Assembly (NCBI RefSeq): GCF_021272205.1 | Contig: NZ_JAJSDX010000012.1 | Span: forward strand, 16,667-80,666 | Direction of reading: 5' to 3' | DNA: 64,000 nt | Source of the DNA: Pantoea sp. Mb-10 | Lineage (GTDB): Bacteria; Pseudomonadota; Gammaproteobacteria; Enterobacterales; Enterobacteriaceae | Part shown: positions 50,825 through 63,780 of the stretch, piece after piece | Layout of the letters: every line of letters begins with the position of its first letter | How positions within the stretch are numbered: position 1 is the stretch's first letter | Made by a program: the position numbers and the translations under genes | Notes under the pieces: generated by a model | What the model was told of the DNA's origin: nothing | Seen by the model: only the letters and a program-made list of their open reading frames with translations | Database searches by the model: none

Positions 50825-51660
50825 ATGAACGCATTACTTTTACCGCGCTCGGCCCGCATATTGGCGCGCAGGTCAGCAACCTCGATCTTAGCCGTCCGCT
50901 GAGCGATGCGCAGTTTGAGCAGCTTTATCACGGCCTGCTGCGTCATCAGGTGCTGTTTCTGCGGGATCAGGCCATCACCCCCGCGCAGCAGCGGGCGCTG
51001 GCGGTGCGCTTTGGCGACTTGCACATCCATCCGGTTTATCCCCATGCCGAGGGCGTGGAAGAGATTATCGTGCTGGATACGCATCAGGATAACCCGCCGG
51101 ACAATGACAACTGGCACACCGACGTCACCTTTATTGATACGCCGCCCGCCGTCGCGATTCTGGCCGCCAAGCAGCTGCCACCGAGCGGGGGCGATACGCT
51201 CTGGGCCAGCGGCATTGCGGCGTGGGAGGCCCTGTCAGAACCCTTTAAACAGTTGCTGAGCAGGCTGCAGGCCGAGCACGATTTTAAAAAATCGTTTCAG
51301 GAGTACAAATACCGTAAAACCGAGGCGGAGCATCAGCGCTGGCAGACCGCGGTGGCGAAGCATCCCCCGGTCGTGCATCCGGCGATGCGCACCCATCCGA
51401 TCAGTGAGCGCAAAGCCTTGTTTGTGAACGAAGGCTTTACCACGCGGCTGTTGGGCGTCAGTGAAAAGGAGAGTGAGGCACTGCTTAATTTTCTGTTCTG
51501 GCACAGCGTGAAGCCGGAGTTCCAGGTGCGCTGGCGCTGGCAAGAGAACGATGTCGCTATCTGGGATAACCGCGTGACGCAGCACTACGCCAATGCCGAT
51601 TACTACCCGGCACGGCGCGTGATGCACCGCGCCACGGTGTTGGGCGATAAGCCGGTGTAA
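50821..51660 (+). CDS. tauD: Taurine dioxygenase (alpha-ketoglutarate dependent)
   Basis: 279 aa from the ATG at 50821 that overlaps the tauC stop. Fe(II) ligands His99 and Asp101 in WHTDVTF and the distal His in WDNRVTQHYA; 2-oxoglutarate-binding Arg near the C-terminus (ARRVMHRATV). Hydroxylates taurine so that it breaks down to sulfite and aminoacetaldehyde, giving sulfur during sulfate shortage. Completes tauABCD. Confidence 0.96.
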   Translation: MNERITFTALGPHIGAQVSNLDLSRPLSDAQFEQLYHGLLRHQVLFLRDQAITPAQQRALAVRFGDLHIHPVYPHAEGVEEIIVLDTHQDNPPDNDNWHTDVTFIDTPPAVAILAAKQLPPSGGDTLWASGIAAWEALSEPFKQLLSRLQAEHDFKKSFQEYKYRKTEAEHQRWQTAVAKHPPVVHPAMRTHPISERKALFVNEGFTTRLLGVSEKESEALLNFLFWHSVKPEFQVRWRWQENDVAIWDNRVTQHYANADYYPARRVMHRATVLGDKPV

Positions 51661-51702
51661 GGCCGTGCACGTTGCACCGCGTTAGGCCGGTTTGCCCGAC
51701 GG

Positions 51703-53607
51703 TTAACCGGCCAGCATCTGCTCCAGTTGCTCTTGCGCGTCCAGCCACGCCATTTCCACGTCTTCCAGCGCAGCTTTGCTCTCAGCCTGACGCTGCAGCG
51801 CGGCGGCAAGGTCAGCTTTGCGTGGCTGCTCGTAAATCGCGCTGTCGGCGAGCAGCGCTTCCGCTTCGCTGAGCTGGGTTTGCCACTTCGTCATCTGCTT
51901 TTCCAGCTTTTCAATCTCTTTGCGCAGCGGCTGCGTTTGCGCGCGCATTTCGGCCTCGCGGCGTTTCTGATCTTTGCGTGACTGGGCGCTGTTAGCGTTA
52001 TCCTGCTTGGGCGCGGCATCCTGTTGGGCCTGCTGCTTTTGCAGATCGCTCAGCCACTGCTGATAATCATCAAGGTCGCCTTCAAAGACATCGACTTTGC
52101 GATCGTGCACCAGATAGAGGTCGTCCGTGGTGGAACGTAACAGGTGGCGATCGTGTGAGACCACCACCAGCGCGCCGTCGAAATCGATCAACGCTTCGGT
52201 CAACGCTTGGCGCATATCGAGATCCAAATGGTTTGTCGGCTCATCCAGCAGGAGCAAATTGGGACGCTGCCAGACAATCAGCGCCAGCACTAAGCGGGCT
52301 TTTTCACCGCCGGAGAAGCGCGCCGTGGCTTCAGAGACTTTGTCGCCCTGGAAGCCAAAACCGCCGAGATAGTCGCGCAATTGCTGCTCTAACGTTTGCG
52401 GCGCAAGGCGGGACAAATGCTGCAACGGCGACTCATCGGCCCGTAAAAACTCCAGCTGATGCTGCGCGAAATAGCCAAGCTTAATGCCTTTCGCCAGGCC
52501 GACTTTGCCCGCCAGCGGCTCAATTTCACCGGCTAACAGTTTAATGAGCGTCGATTTCCCCGCCCCGTTTCGCCCCAGCAGGCCAATGCGCGATCCCGGT
52601 ACCAAATTAAGCTTGATGGCGTCGAGGATAATGCGCTCACCGTAGCCGGCGGTGACATTCTCCATCTTTAACAGCGGATTGGGCAGCGTCTCAGGCGCGC
52701 GAAACTGGAAGCTAAAGGGATTGTCGACGTGCGCGGGGGCGATCAGCTCCATTCGCTCCAGCATTTTAATCCGGCTCTGCGCCTGTTTGGCTTTGGTGGC
52801 CTGCGCACGGAAGCGGTCAATGTATTTTTGCAGGTGTGTGACTTTCTCCTGCTGACTTTGGTACAGCGCCTGCTGCTGCGCCAGCTTGGCCACGCGCTGA
52901 CGCTCAAACGAGCTGTAGTTGCCGGTGTACTCGAACAGCGTTTGCTGTTCGATGTGGATAATTTTATCCACCACGGGATCAAGGAAGTCGCGATCGTGGG
53001 AGATCAGAATCAGCGTGCCTTCATAGCTTTTTAGCCAGCGCTCCAGCCAAATCACCGCATCGAGATCAAGGTGGTTGGTGGGTTCATCCAGCAGCAGCAG
53101 GTCGGAGCGGCACACCAGCGCCTGCGCGAGGTTAAGGCGCATGCGCCAGCCGCCGGAGAAATCGCTCACCGGCCGCATTAATTGTTCCTGGCTAAAGCCC
53201 AATCCGTGCAGCAGGCTGGCTGCACGGGCGTGTATGCTCCACGCCTGAATAGCGTCGAGTTTGCCGTGCACCAGCGCAATGGCGTTGCCGTCATTCTGTT
53301 CGTTGGCGCGCGCTAATTCAGACTCAAGCTGACGATATTCGCGGTCACCATCAATAACATATTCCAGCGCCGGTTTACTCAGCGCGGGCGTTTCCTGGTT
53401 TACCCAGGCCAGCGCCCAGCCACCGGGGAAGGTAAAACTTCCGGCGTCGCTGCTGATTTCGCCTTTGAGTAGGGCCAGCAGCGTTGATTTTCCGCAGCCG
53501 TTTTTGCCCACCAGACCCACCTTCTGACCGGGGTTAATGGTGGCCGTCGCGTTATCCAACAGCACGTGGGTGCCGCGGCGTATTTGTAAAGAGGAGAAGA
53601 CAATCAT
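51703..53607 (-). CDS. yheS: ABC-F ATPase YheS
   Basis: 634 aa from ATG at 53607; the frame extends to 53877 but only from MIVFSSLQIRRG is it conserved. Two ABC domains: first with GKNGCGKSTLLALL, SGGWRMRLNLAQAL and LLLDEPTNHLDLDAVIWLE; second with GRNGAGKSTLIKLL, FSGGEKARLVLAL and DEPTNHLDLDMRQAL. A linker about residues 240-300 lies between them and a coiled-coil tail after about 530. ABC-F factors act on ribosomes. No clear ribosome site. Divergent from kefG; convergent with tauD, the 3' ends sharing a GGCCGGTT...AACCGGCC hairpin (51685-51712). Confidence 0.95.
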   Translation of the reverse strand: MIVFSSLQIRRGTHVLLDNATATINPGQKVGLVGKNGCGKSTLLALLKGEISSDAGSFTFPGGWALAWVNQETPALSKPALEYVIDGDREYRQLESELARANEQNDGNAIALVHGKLDAIQAWSIHARAASLLHGLGFSQEQLMRPVSDFSGGWRMRLNLAQALVCRSDLLLLDEPTNHLDLDAVIWLERWLKSYEGTLILISHDRDFLDPVVDKIIHIEQQTLFEYTGNYSSFERQRVAKLAQQQALYQSQQEKVTHLQKYIDRFRAQATKAKQAQSRIKMLERMELIAPAHVDNPFSFQFRAPETLPNPLLKMENVTAGYGERIILDAIKLNLVPGSRIGLLGRNGAGKSTLIKLLAGEIEPLAGKVGLAKGIKLGYFAQHQLEFLRADESPLQHLSRLAPQTLEQQLRDYLGGFGFQGDKVSEATARFSGGEKARLVLALIVWQRPNLLLLDEPTNHLDLDMRQALTEALIDFDGALVVVSHDRHLLRSTTDDLYLVHDRKVDVFEGDLDDYQQWLSDLQKQQAQQDAAPKQDNANSAQSRKDQKRREAEMRAQTQPLRKEIEKLEKQMTKWQTQLSEAEALLADSAIYEQPRKADLAAALQRQAESKAALEDVEMAWLDAQEQLEQMLAG

Positions 53608-53721
53608 AAGCGCCGTATCGTCAGAATATGTTAATTTACCGGCAACATAATTCGAGAATATTTGTTGCGTCGAGCATGGTAGCGGAATTCCGCTGCTGTG
53701 ACGACGCTTTGGAGGGGAAGG

Positions 53722-54273
53722 ATGTCGCAGCCGCCAAAAATCTTGCTGCTTTACGCCCATCCGGAGACACAGGATTCGATTGCTAATCGAGTTTTGCTGC
53801 AATCGGCTAAGGACCTTGAACACGTCACCGTGCACGATTTGTATGCCCATTATCCGGATTTTTTTATTGATATTCACTATGAGCAGCAGCTACTGCGTGA
53901 CCATCAAATCATTGTGTTCCAGCACCCGCTTTACACCTATAGCTGTCCGGCGCTCTTGAAAGAGTGGTTCGACCGGGTGCTGTCGCGCGGTTTTGCCAGC
54001 GGTGTGGATGGCAATGCGCTGGAGGGCAAATATTGGCGCAGCGTGGTGACGACCGGTGAGCCGGAGACGGCCTACCACCACAGCGGCCTGAACCGCTATC
54101 CGATGAGCGACATTATGCGCCCCTTCGAGCTGACCGCGCAGATGTGCCGCATGCACTGGCTCACGCCGATGGTGATCTACTGGGCGCGTCGTCAGACGCC
54201 GGACGCGATGCGGCACGTCGCCCGGGCGTATGGTGAATGGCTCGCCTCTCCACTGCCGCAAGGAGGGTTGTAA
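53722..54273 (+). CDS. kefG: KefB ancillary quinone oxidoreductase KefG
   Basis: 183 aa flavodoxin-like fold: [52 protein letters not shown]. Needed for full activity of the KefB potassium efflux system. GGAGGGGAAGG precedes ATG 53722. Its stop shares one base with the kefB start. Confidence 0.95.
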   Translation: MSQPPKILLLYAHPETQDSIANRVLLQSAKDLEHVTVHDLYAHYPDFFIDIHYEQQLLRDHQIIVFQHPLYTYSCPALLKEWFDRVLSRGFASGVDGNALEGKYWRSVVTTGEPETAYHHSGLNRYPMSDIMRPFELTAQMCRMHWLTPMVIYWARRQTPDAMRHVARAYGEWLASPLPQGGL

Positions 54274-56075
54274 TGCAGGGTGAAACGTTACTGACTGCGG
54301 GGGTTATTTATCTCTGCGCGGCGGTGCTGGTGGTGCCGATCGCGGCCCGCATCGGCATTGGCGCGGTGTTGGGTTATTTGCTGGCAGGCATTGCCATCGG
54401 CCCGTGGGGGCTAGGTTTTATCAGTGATGTGGAAGAGATTCTCCATTTTTCTGAGCTGGGTGTGGTGTTCCTGATGTTTATCATCGGGCTGGAGCTGAAC
54501 CCGGCAAAGCTGTGGGCGCTGCGCCGCTCGATTTTCGGCGTAGGTGCGGCGCAGGTGGTCATCTCCGCAGCCCTGCTGGGCGTGGTGCTGTGGCTCAGCG
54601 ACTTTAGCTGGGAAGCGGCCGTGATTGGCGGAATCGGCTTGGCGATGTCCTCAACGGCCATGGCATTACAGCTGATGCGTGACAAAGGCATGAACCGCAG
54701 CGAGGCGGGCCAGCTAGGCTTTTCGGTGCTGCTGTTCCAGGATCTTGCGGTTATTCCGGCGCTGGCGCTGGTGCCGCTGCTGGCGGGGAGCGACAGCGGT
54801 TCGGTTGACTGGATGAAAGTGGGCATCAAGGTGCTGGCGTTTGCCGGTATGTTGATCGGCGGCCGCTATCTGCTGCGGCCCATTTTCCGCTTTATCGCCG
54901 CCTCAGGCGTGCGCGAAGTGTTCACCGCCGCCTCGCTGCTGCTGGTGCTGGGGTCGGCATTATTTATGGACGCGCTGGGGCTCTCGATGGCGCTGGGCAC
55001 GTTTATCGCCGGTATTCTGCTGGCTGAAAGCGAGTACCGCCACGAGCTGGAAGTGGCGATCGAGCCGTTTAAAGGCCTGCTGCTGGGGCTGTTCTTTATT
55101 TCGGTCGGCATGGCGCTAAACCTCGGCGTCCTGTATACCCACATCGCAGAAATTTTGTTGGGCGTGGTGATCCTGGTGGCAGTGAAAACGCTGGTACTCT
55201 ATGTGCTGGGACGCATTTATGGCCTGCGCAGCTCGGAGCGCCAGCAGTTTGCCTGCGTGCTCAGTCAGGGCGGTGAGTTCGCGTTCGTGCTGTTTTCTGC
55301 GGCTTCATCGGCCAAGCTGTTCAGCGGCGATCAGCTGCCGCTGCTGCTGGTCACGGTGACGCTTTCCATGATGACCACGCCGCTGCTGATGCAGGGCGTT
55401 GACAGGCTGCTGGCGCACCGCTTTAACGAGACCGACGATCACGGTGAAAAACCCTTTGTCGAAGACGATCAGCCGCAGGTGATTGTGGTGGGCTTTGGGC
55501 GCTTTGGTCAGGTGGTGGGACGCTTGCTGATGGCGAACAACAAGCGCATTACCGTGCTGGAGCGTGACATTTCCGCCGTCAGCCTGATGCGGAAATACGG
55601 CTATAAGGTTTATTACGGTGATGCCACCGAGCTTGAGCTGTTGCGGGCGGCGGGCGCGGAGAATGCGCAATCTATCGTGGTGACCTGCAGCAATCCCGAA
55701 GATGCCATGACGATTGTGCACCTGTGTCAGCAGCATTTCCCGCATCTGGAAATTCTGGCGCGCGCGCGTGGCCGCGTGGAAGCGCATGAGCTGCTGCAGG
55801 CCGGCGTGACGCTGTTTTCACGCGAAACGTTCTCCAGTGCGCTGGAGCTGGGGCGCAAGGCCCTTATTTCGCTGGGGATGCATCCGCACCAGGCCCAGCG
55901 TGCGCAGCAGCATTTCCGCCGTCTTGATATGCGGATGCTGCGTGAGCTGGTGCCGAGCCATGGTGACAGTGCGCAGGTCTCACGCGTCAGAGAGGCGCGG
56001 CGCGAGCTGGAGGACATCTTCCAGCGTGAGATGCAGCATGAAAAACGCCAGATTGACGGCTGGGATGACGAGTAG
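54273..56075 (+). CDS. kefB: Glutathione-gated potassium/proton antiporter KefB
   Basis: 600 aa. CPA2 membrane domain with about 12-13 TM helices (residues 5-380; [45 protein letters not shown]) and a C-terminal KTN domain with the Rossmann motif [17 protein letters not shown]. It releases K+ and acidifies the cytoplasm when electrophile-glutathione adducts appear. Strong AGGAGGG upstream. Start overlaps the kefG stop (TAATG). Confidence 0.97.
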   Translation: MQGETLLTAGVIYLCAAVLVVPIAARIGIGAVLGYLLAGIAIGPWGLGFISDVEEILHFSELGVVFLMFIIGLELNPAKLWALRRSIFGVGAAQVVISAALLGVVLWLSDFSWEAAVIGGIGLAMSSTAMALQLMRDKGMNRSEAGQLGFSVLLFQDLAVIPALALVPLLAGSDSGSVDWMKVGIKVLAFAGMLIGGRYLLRPIFRFIAASGVREVFTAASLLLVLGSALFMDALGLSMALGTFIAGILLAESEYRHELEVAIEPFKGLLLGLFFISVGMALNLGVLYTHIAEILLGVVILVAVKTLVLYVLGRIYGLRSSERQQFACVLSQGGEFAFVLFSAASSAKLFSGDQLPLLLVTVTLSMMTTPLLMQGVDRLLAHRFNETDDHGEKPFVEDDQPQVIVVGFGRFGQVVGRLLMANNKRITVLERDISAVSLMRKYGYKVYYGDATELELLRAAGAENAQSIVVTCSNPEDAMTIVHLCQQHFPHLEILARARGRVEAHELLQAGVTLFSRETFSSALELGRKALISLGMHPHQAQRAQQHFRRLDMRMLRELVPSHGDSAQVSRVREARRELEDIFQREMQHEKRQIDGWDDE

Positions 56076-56122
56076 GGCTACACTTTAGGTATCCGCTCAT
56101 TCAATGACGGTTAGGAAACAGT

Positions 56123-56317
56123 ATGCGTAAACGTTTTATTGCCGGTGCGGTTTGCCCGCACTGCCAGGAAAAAGACACGCTGGCGATGTGGCGTGAGAAT
56201 AATGTTGATGTAGTGGAGTGCGTTAAGTGCGGCCATCAGATGCGCGAAGCCGATAAGCAGGCGCGCGATCAGGTGCGCAGCAATGAACAGGTCATCGGCA
56301 TTTTTCATCCTGAGTAG
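56123..56317 (+). CDS. yheV: Small zinc-ribbon protein YheV
   Basis: 64 aa. Two Cys pairs, CPHC (residues 11-14) and CVKC (33-36), form a zinc ribbon of the DUF2387 type. Function unknown. Lies 47 bp after kefB in the same direction. Confidence 0.93.
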   Translation: MRKRFIAGAVCPHCQEKDTLAMWRENNVDVVECVKCGHQMREADKQARDQVRSNEQVIGIFHPE

Positions 56318-56347
56318 CGTGATGGCTCAGCTTTTTTTCAGCCTGGA

Positions 56348-56376
56348 CTTACAGCGGGATTGAATTCCGTTACAAT
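56348..56376 (+). promoter_or_regulatory. Candidate sigma-70 promoter for slyD
   Basis: CTTACA (56348-56353), a 17-bp spacer and TACAAT (56371-56376), 135 bp before the slyD start. Confidence 0.45.
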
Positions 56377-56511
56377 CGTGGCCATTAACGCTGAGCAGTA
56401 AGCAACGACGCTTCTGTTGGCATTCTCAGTTTTAAGCCTTTCTGGTTGGTTATTGCACGCAAAAATAGACCAATGAGACGGGACCTTAGCTCTCAACGGT
56501 TAGGAGATATC

Positions 56512-57057
56512 ATGAAAGTAGCAAAAGACCTGGTGGTGAGCCTGGCGTATCAGGTTCGTACCGAAGACGGTGTGTTGGTTGACGAGTCACCGGTGAGTGC
56601 ACCGTTGGACTATCTGCACGGTCATGGTTCCCTGATTTCTGGTCTGGAAAAAGCGCTGGAAGATCATGCGGTAGGTGACAAGTTTGACGTGCATATCCCT
56701 GCTAACGATGCGTACGGTCAGTATGATGACAATCTGGTTCAGCGCGTGCCTAAAGATGTGTTCATGGGCGTAGACGAACTGCAGGTTGGCATGCGTTTCC
56801 TGGCAGAAACCGATCAGGGTCCGGTACCGGTTGAAATCACCGAAGTGGAAGATGAGCACGTGGTGGTCGACGGCAACCACATGCTGGCGGGCCAGAACCT
56901 TAACTTCAACGTTGAGGTGGTTGCCATTCGTGAAGCCACGGAAGAAGAGATCGCACACGGTCACGTCCACGGCGCGGACGGTCATCACCACGATCACGAC
57001 CACGATCACGGCGAAGGCAGCTGCGGCAGCCACGGCGGTTGCGGTTGCAGCCACTGA
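56512..57057 (+). CDS. slyD: FKBP-type peptidyl-prolyl isomerase and metallochaperone SlyD
   Basis: 181 aa from ATG 56512 (AGGAGAT upstream). FKBP domain split by an insert-in-flap chaperone domain (about residues 75-125), then a C-terminal metal tail from about residue 150 with many His and Cys (GHHHDHDHDHG, GSCGSHGGCGCSH). It binds nickel and helps hydrogenase maturation, and assists folding in the cytoplasm. The tail is shorter than in E. coli (196 aa total) but keeps clustered His and three Cys. Confidence 0.96.
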   Translation: MKVAKDLVVSLAYQVRTEDGVLVDESPVSAPLDYLHGHGSLISGLEKALEDHAVGDKFDVHIPANDAYGQYDDNLVQRVPKDVFMGVDELQVGMRFLAETDQGPVPVEITEVEDEHVVVDGNHMLAGQNLNFNVEVVAIREATEEEIAHGHVHGADGHHHDHDHDHGEGSCGSHGGCGCSH

Positions 57058-57073
57058 GTTTTGTCGTCACGTG

Positions 57074-57104
57074 AAAAAGGCCACCGTTGGGTGGCCTTTT
57101 TTTT
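57074..57104. terminator. Terminator between slyD and slyX
   Basis: Stem GGCCACC (57079-57085) and GGTGGCC (57090-57096), loop GTTG, preceded by five A and followed by eight T. Works for slyD and, through the A run, plausibly for slyX. Confidence 0.93.
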
Positions 57105-57132
57105 GCCTGATTTACCGGGTCCGCACCGTCGT

Positions 57133-57351
57133 TTAGTAGTGCGGTGGCGGTGTCTCTTCCGACTGTGAGGCAACCAGCGACGGTGCAGCCGCTTTCACTT
57201 TGTCCACCAGCAAACGCACCTGTTCACGTATTTTACTCATCTCTAGCTCGTGCTGGGTGACGGTCTGGTTGAGCTGCTCGATAGTGTCTTCCTGGAAAGC
57301 GAGTTTACTCTCTAACGCCTCAAGACGTTGTTCCCACTCTGCTTGTTGCAT
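57133..57351 (-). CDS. slyX: SlyX, small coiled-coil protein
   Basis: 72 aa. Residues 5-52 form one heptad coiled coil ([20 protein letters not shown]), with a Pro-rich end PPPHY. Function unknown. Convergent with slyD, divergent from fkpA, as in E. coli. Confidence 0.94.
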   Translation of the reverse strand: MQQAEWEQRLEALESKLAFQEDTIEQLNQTVTQHELEMSKIREQVRLLVDKVKAAAPSLVASQSEETPPPHY

Positions 57352-57489
57352 TCTCTCTTCCTCTGCTTCGTCCGGCGCCGTAGCGCACTTTTGCGCGTAA
57401 TTTTACGGCGTTTGCTGACAGAATCACCCGATATTTACCGTTATTATCACCGGATGGTTGAAATCTGGGCCTGCGCCATCATCTCTGAT

Positions 57490-57518
57490 GAAACTTCCTG
57501 ACGCAAAAAAGGTCGGAA
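57490..57518 (+). promoter_or_regulatory. Candidate sigma-E promoter for fkpA
   Basis: GAAACTT (57490-57496), 16-bp spacer, TCGGAA. This resembles the sigma-E pattern GGAACTT-N15-17-TCTGA; fkpA is a known sigma-E target in E. coli. The -10 fit is partial. Confidence 0.45.
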
Positions 57519-57631
57519 GTTAGCCGGACTAATTACGCCGTGGGAGTGTTCGCCGCTGCCACGTAAAGTTATAGTGTGGGCCACTGTCCGCAATGATTCC
57601 CGAGGTGATGAGCTTCGGTTTTGGAGAAAGG

Positions 57632-58462
57632 ATGAAATCACTGTTTAAAGTCACATTGTTAGCTACCACGATGGCCGTTGCGCTGAATGCCCCGCTGGCA
57701 ATGGCTGCTGAGACCGCGGCTGCGCCAGCAGATGCTGTTCAGGCTGCGCCGCAGGCACCGAAAAATGCTGCCTTCAAAAATGAAGATGAGCAATCCGCTT
57801 ATGCGCTGGGTGCGTCACTGGGACGCTACATGGACAATTCTCTAAAGGAACAAGAGAAACTGGGCATCAAACTGGACAAAGATCAGCTGATTGCTGGCGT
57901 TCAGGATGCGTTCGGCGGCAAGAGCAAACTTTCCGATCAGGAAATCGAGCAAACCCTGCAGTCCTTTGAAGGCCGCGTAAAGGGCGCCGCTCAGGCGAAG
58001 ATGGAAAAAGACGCGAAAGAAAATGCCGATAAAGGCAGCGCTTACGCCGAAAAATTCGCCAAAGAAAAAGGCGTGAAGAAAACCGAATCGGGCTTGCTGT
58101 ATCAGGTTGAGAAAGAGGGCACCGGCGCCGTGCCAAAAGACAGTGATACCGTTGTGGTTAACTACAAAGGCACGCTGGTCGACGGTACCGAGTTTGATAA
58201 CTCCTACACGCGCGGCGAACCGCTGTCGTTCCGTCTTGACGGTGTGATTCCAGGCTGGACGGAAGGCCTGAAGCACGTGAAGAAAGGCGGTAAAATCAAG
58301 CTGGTGATTCCACCGAACCTGGCGTATGGCAAAAACGGCGTACCGGGCATCCCGGCAAACTCTACGCTGGTGTTTGACGTTGAGCTGCTCGACATCAAAC
58401 CTGCGCCAAAAGCGGATGAAAAAGCGCAGGCGCCTGCCGCTGACGATAAAAAAGCGCAGTAA
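57632..58462 (+). CDS. fkpA: Periplasmic FKBP-type peptidyl-prolyl isomerase FkpA
   Basis: 276 aa from ATG 57632 (GGAGAAAGG upstream). Signal peptide cut near LAMA-AET, an N-terminal helical dimerisation domain (about residues 45-145) and a C-terminal FKBP domain (VNYKGTLVDGTEFDNSY, VIPGWTEGLKHVKKGGK, IPPNLAYG, LVFDVELLDI). Acts as isomerase and chaperone in the periplasm. The Lys/Ala tail is low complexity. Confidence 0.97.
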   Translation: MKSLFKVTLLATTMAVALNAPLAMAAETAAAPADAVQAAPQAPKNAAFKNEDEQSAYALGASLGRYMDNSLKEQEKLGIKLDKDQLIAGVQDAFGGKSKLSDQEIEQTLQSFEGRVKGAAQAKMEKDAKENADKGSAYAEKFAKEKGVKKTESGLLYQVEKEGTGAVPKDSDTVVVNYKGTLVDGTEFDNSYTRGEPLSFRLDGVIPGWTEGLKHVKKGGKIKLVIPPNLAYGKNGVPGIPANSTLVFDVELLDIKPAPKADEKAQAPAADDKKAQ

Positions 58463-58475
58463 TTGTGCTGACGTG

Positions 58476-58504
58476 CCGCCGCCTTCGGGCGGCGGTTTCT
58501 TTTC
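58476..58504 (+). terminator. Terminator after fkpA
   Basis: Perfect 8-bp stem CCGCCGCC and GGCGGCGG with a TTCG tetraloop, followed by TTTCTTTT. Confidence 0.9.
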
Positions 58505-58663
58505 GACTTCTCTCCTTGCCTCTTGCCTTGTGCTCTTGTCCGCGGGAATTATCAAAGCTCTGGCTAAAAACCCTGACATTTGCCAGACTATCGGCTGCAT
58601 AATGATCATCTAATACGAGTCTGCCCCTGAGCTGTCGAGACAGGCTCCAGCCATTTTAGGGTA

Positions 58664-59395
58664 ATGTCTTCGATGTCTAATCCATTCAATCCCGGCGAAC
58701 TGACTGATTTCGATTTACTCGAGCAGCGTCCGTTTGAGCAGGCCGACTACGATATTCTCAAATCCTATGAAGCGGTGGTGGACGGGCTGGCAATGCTGAT
58801 CGGTTCGCACTGTGAAATCGTGCTGCATTCCCTGGAAGATTTAAAACGCTCTGCGGTGCGTATTGCCAACGGGGAGCACACCGGTCGTCAGGTCGGCTCG
58901 CCGATAACCGATTTAGCGCTGCGCATGCTGCACGATATGCATGGCGCCGACAGCAATGTGTCCCGCGCCTATTTCACCCGCGCCAAGAGCGGCGTGCTAA
59001 TGAAGTCGGTGACGATTGCGATTCGCAACCGCCAGCAGCGCGTGATCGGTTTGCTTTGCATCAATATGAACCTCGATGTGCCGTTTTCGCAGATCATGTC
59101 GACTTTTATGCCGCCAGAGATGCAGCAGGTGGATTCCAACGTGAACTTTGCCAGCTCCGTGGAAGACCTGGTTACCCAGACGCTGGAATTTACCATTGAA
59201 GAAGTCAGTGCGGATCGCAACGTGTCCAACAACGCCAAGAATCGCCAGATTGTGCTCAATCTCTATGAAAAGGGCATTTTCGACATTAAAGACGCGATCA
59301 ACCAAGTGGCTGAACGTCTGAATATCTCGAAGCACACGGTGTATCTTTATATTCGCCAGTTCAAGAGCGGCGACTTTCAGGGGCAGGAGCGCTGA
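58664..59395 (+). CDS. yheO: YheO, PAS-like and HTH transcriptional regulator
   Basis: 243 aa. N-terminal YheO-like PAS domain (about residues 30-150; [39 protein letters not shown]) and a C-terminal HTH (about 195-235; [20 protein letters not shown]). Ligand unknown; homologous to DalR/TfoS-like regulators. Starts at ATG 58664 with AGGG upstream. Overlaps tusD by one base (TGATG), so it may be cotranscribed with tusDCB. Confidence 0.93.
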   Translation: MSSMSNPFNPGELTDFDLLEQRPFEQADYDILKSYEAVVDGLAMLIGSHCEIVLHSLEDLKRSAVRIANGEHTGRQVGSPITDLALRMLHDMHGADSNVSRAYFTRAKSGVLMKSVTIAIRNRQQRVIGLLCINMNLDVPFSQIMSTFMPPEMQQVDSNVNFASSVEDLVTQTLEFTIEEVSADRNVSNNAKNRQIVLNLYEKGIFDIKDAINQVAERLNISKHTVYLYIRQFKSGDFQGQER

Positions 59396-59781
59396 TGCGT
59401 TACACCTTGCTGGTCACCGGCCCGGCCTATGGCACGCAGCACGCCAGCAGCGCGTTGCTGTTCGCGCGCGCGTTACTCAACGCCGGCCACCAGCTTGAGA
59501 GCGTGTTTTTTTACCGCGAGGGCGTGCTCAATGCGAATCAGCTGACTGCACCTGCCAGCGATGAGGTGGACATGGTGCGCGAATGGCATCGTCTCCAGCA
59601 AGCGAGCGGCGCCGCGCTGAATGTGTGCGTGGCGGCCGCGCTGCGTCGCGGCGTGACGGATAGCCAGGAAGCCGCACGCTTACAGCTGGCGGCGAGTAAT
59701 CTGCAGCCAGGCTTTGCGCTCAGCGGCTTAGGTGCACTGGCAGAAGCGGCGCTGCATTGCGATCGCCTGGTACAGTTTTAA
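59395..59781 (+). CDS. tusD: Sulfurtransferase TusD
   Basis: 128 aa DsrE-family protein. Accepts persulfide from TusA at Cys78 ([13 protein letters not shown]) and passes it through TusE to MnmA for 2-thiouridine in tRNA. Works as the TusBCD heterohexamer. One-base overlaps with yheO and tusC. Confidence 0.96.
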   Translation: MRYTLLVTGPAYGTQHASSALLFARALLNAGHQLESVFFYREGVLNANQLTAPASDEVDMVREWHRLQQASGAALNVCVAAALRRGVTDSQEAARLQLAASNLQPGFALSGLGALAEAALHCDRLVQF

Positions 59782-60140
59782 TGAACCGCGTGGCCTTTCT
59801 GTTTACTCAGGCCCCGCACGGCAGCAGCGCTGGCAGGGAAGGGCTGGATGCGGTGCTGGCAACGGGCGCGTTCAGCGATGATATCGGCCTGTTTTTTATC
59901 GGCGATGGGGTGTTACAGCTTACCTGTGAGCAGCAGCCGGAAAAAATTCTGGCGCGAAACTATATTGCAACCTTTGGCGTGCTTGCGCTGTATGACATTG
60001 AGCAGTGCTATGTGTGCGAATCGTCGCTGCGGGCGCGCGGCATGCATCCCGAGGCCGCGCGCGTGCTGAACGCCGACGTTGTCGATGCGCCTTCGCTGCG
60101 CCAGGCACTGGCACGCTTTGACCGAATAATTCGTTTTTGA
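59781..60140 (+). CDS. tusC: TusC subunit of the sulfur relay complex
   Basis: 119 aa from the ATG that overlaps the tusD stop (TAATG). DsrF-like fold, [21 protein letters not shown] and [12 protein letters not shown]. Structural partner of TusD and TusB. Confidence 0.95.
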   Translation: MNRVAFLFTQAPHGSSAGREGLDAVLATGAFSDDIGLFFIGDGVLQLTCEQQPEKILARNYIATFGVLALYDIEQCYVCESSLRARGMHPEAARVLNADVVDAPSLRQALARFDRIIRF

Positions 60141-60149
60141 GAACCCACT

Positions 60150-60437
60150 ATGCTCTTTACGCTGCTGCACTCTCCCTGGCAATGCGATCTCAACAGCCTG
60201 CTGCTATTGGTGAAGCAAGGCGACGATCTGCTGCTGCTGCAGGATGGGGTTACCGCTGCGCTGGACGGAAGTGAAGCGCTGCAAAAATTGCTGGCTTCAC
60301 CTGCGACGCTGTGGGTACTGGAAGACGATGCGGCTGCACGTGGCATTACTGCTCAAATTTCAACCCGTGTGACAATGCTGGACTATACTGGTTTCGTTAA
60401 CTTGACGGTAAAGCACCAGCAGCAGATTGCCTGGTGA
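60150..60437 (+). CDS. tusB: TusB subunit of the sulfur relay complex
   Basis: 95 aa DsrH-like protein: LFTLLHSPWQCDLNSLL, LLLLQDGVTAAL and the C-terminal MLDYTGFVNLTVKHQQQIAW. Nine bp after tusC. Confidence 0.95.
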   Translation: MLFTLLHSPWQCDLNSLLLLVKQGDDLLLLQDGVTAALDGSEALQKLLASPATLWVLEDDAAARGITAQISTRVTMLDYTGFVNLTVKHQQQIAW

Positions 60438-60458
60438 CAGCGAAAACCTGGTTATTTC

Positions 60459-61503
<1,045 letters not shown>

Positions 61504-61572
61504 CAGTTACGTAGTTGTTGTTAAACCAGCGGGCGCTCAAACAGCCAACCCGCTGGGGTCGACTAACTTTGA

Positions 61573-63711
<2,139 letters not shown>

Positions 63712-63780
63712 GGCTACGGTTTAAAAATTGTGAACTGATGCCTTCATCAATGATGAAGGCATAACGTAAGGATTATCGCC

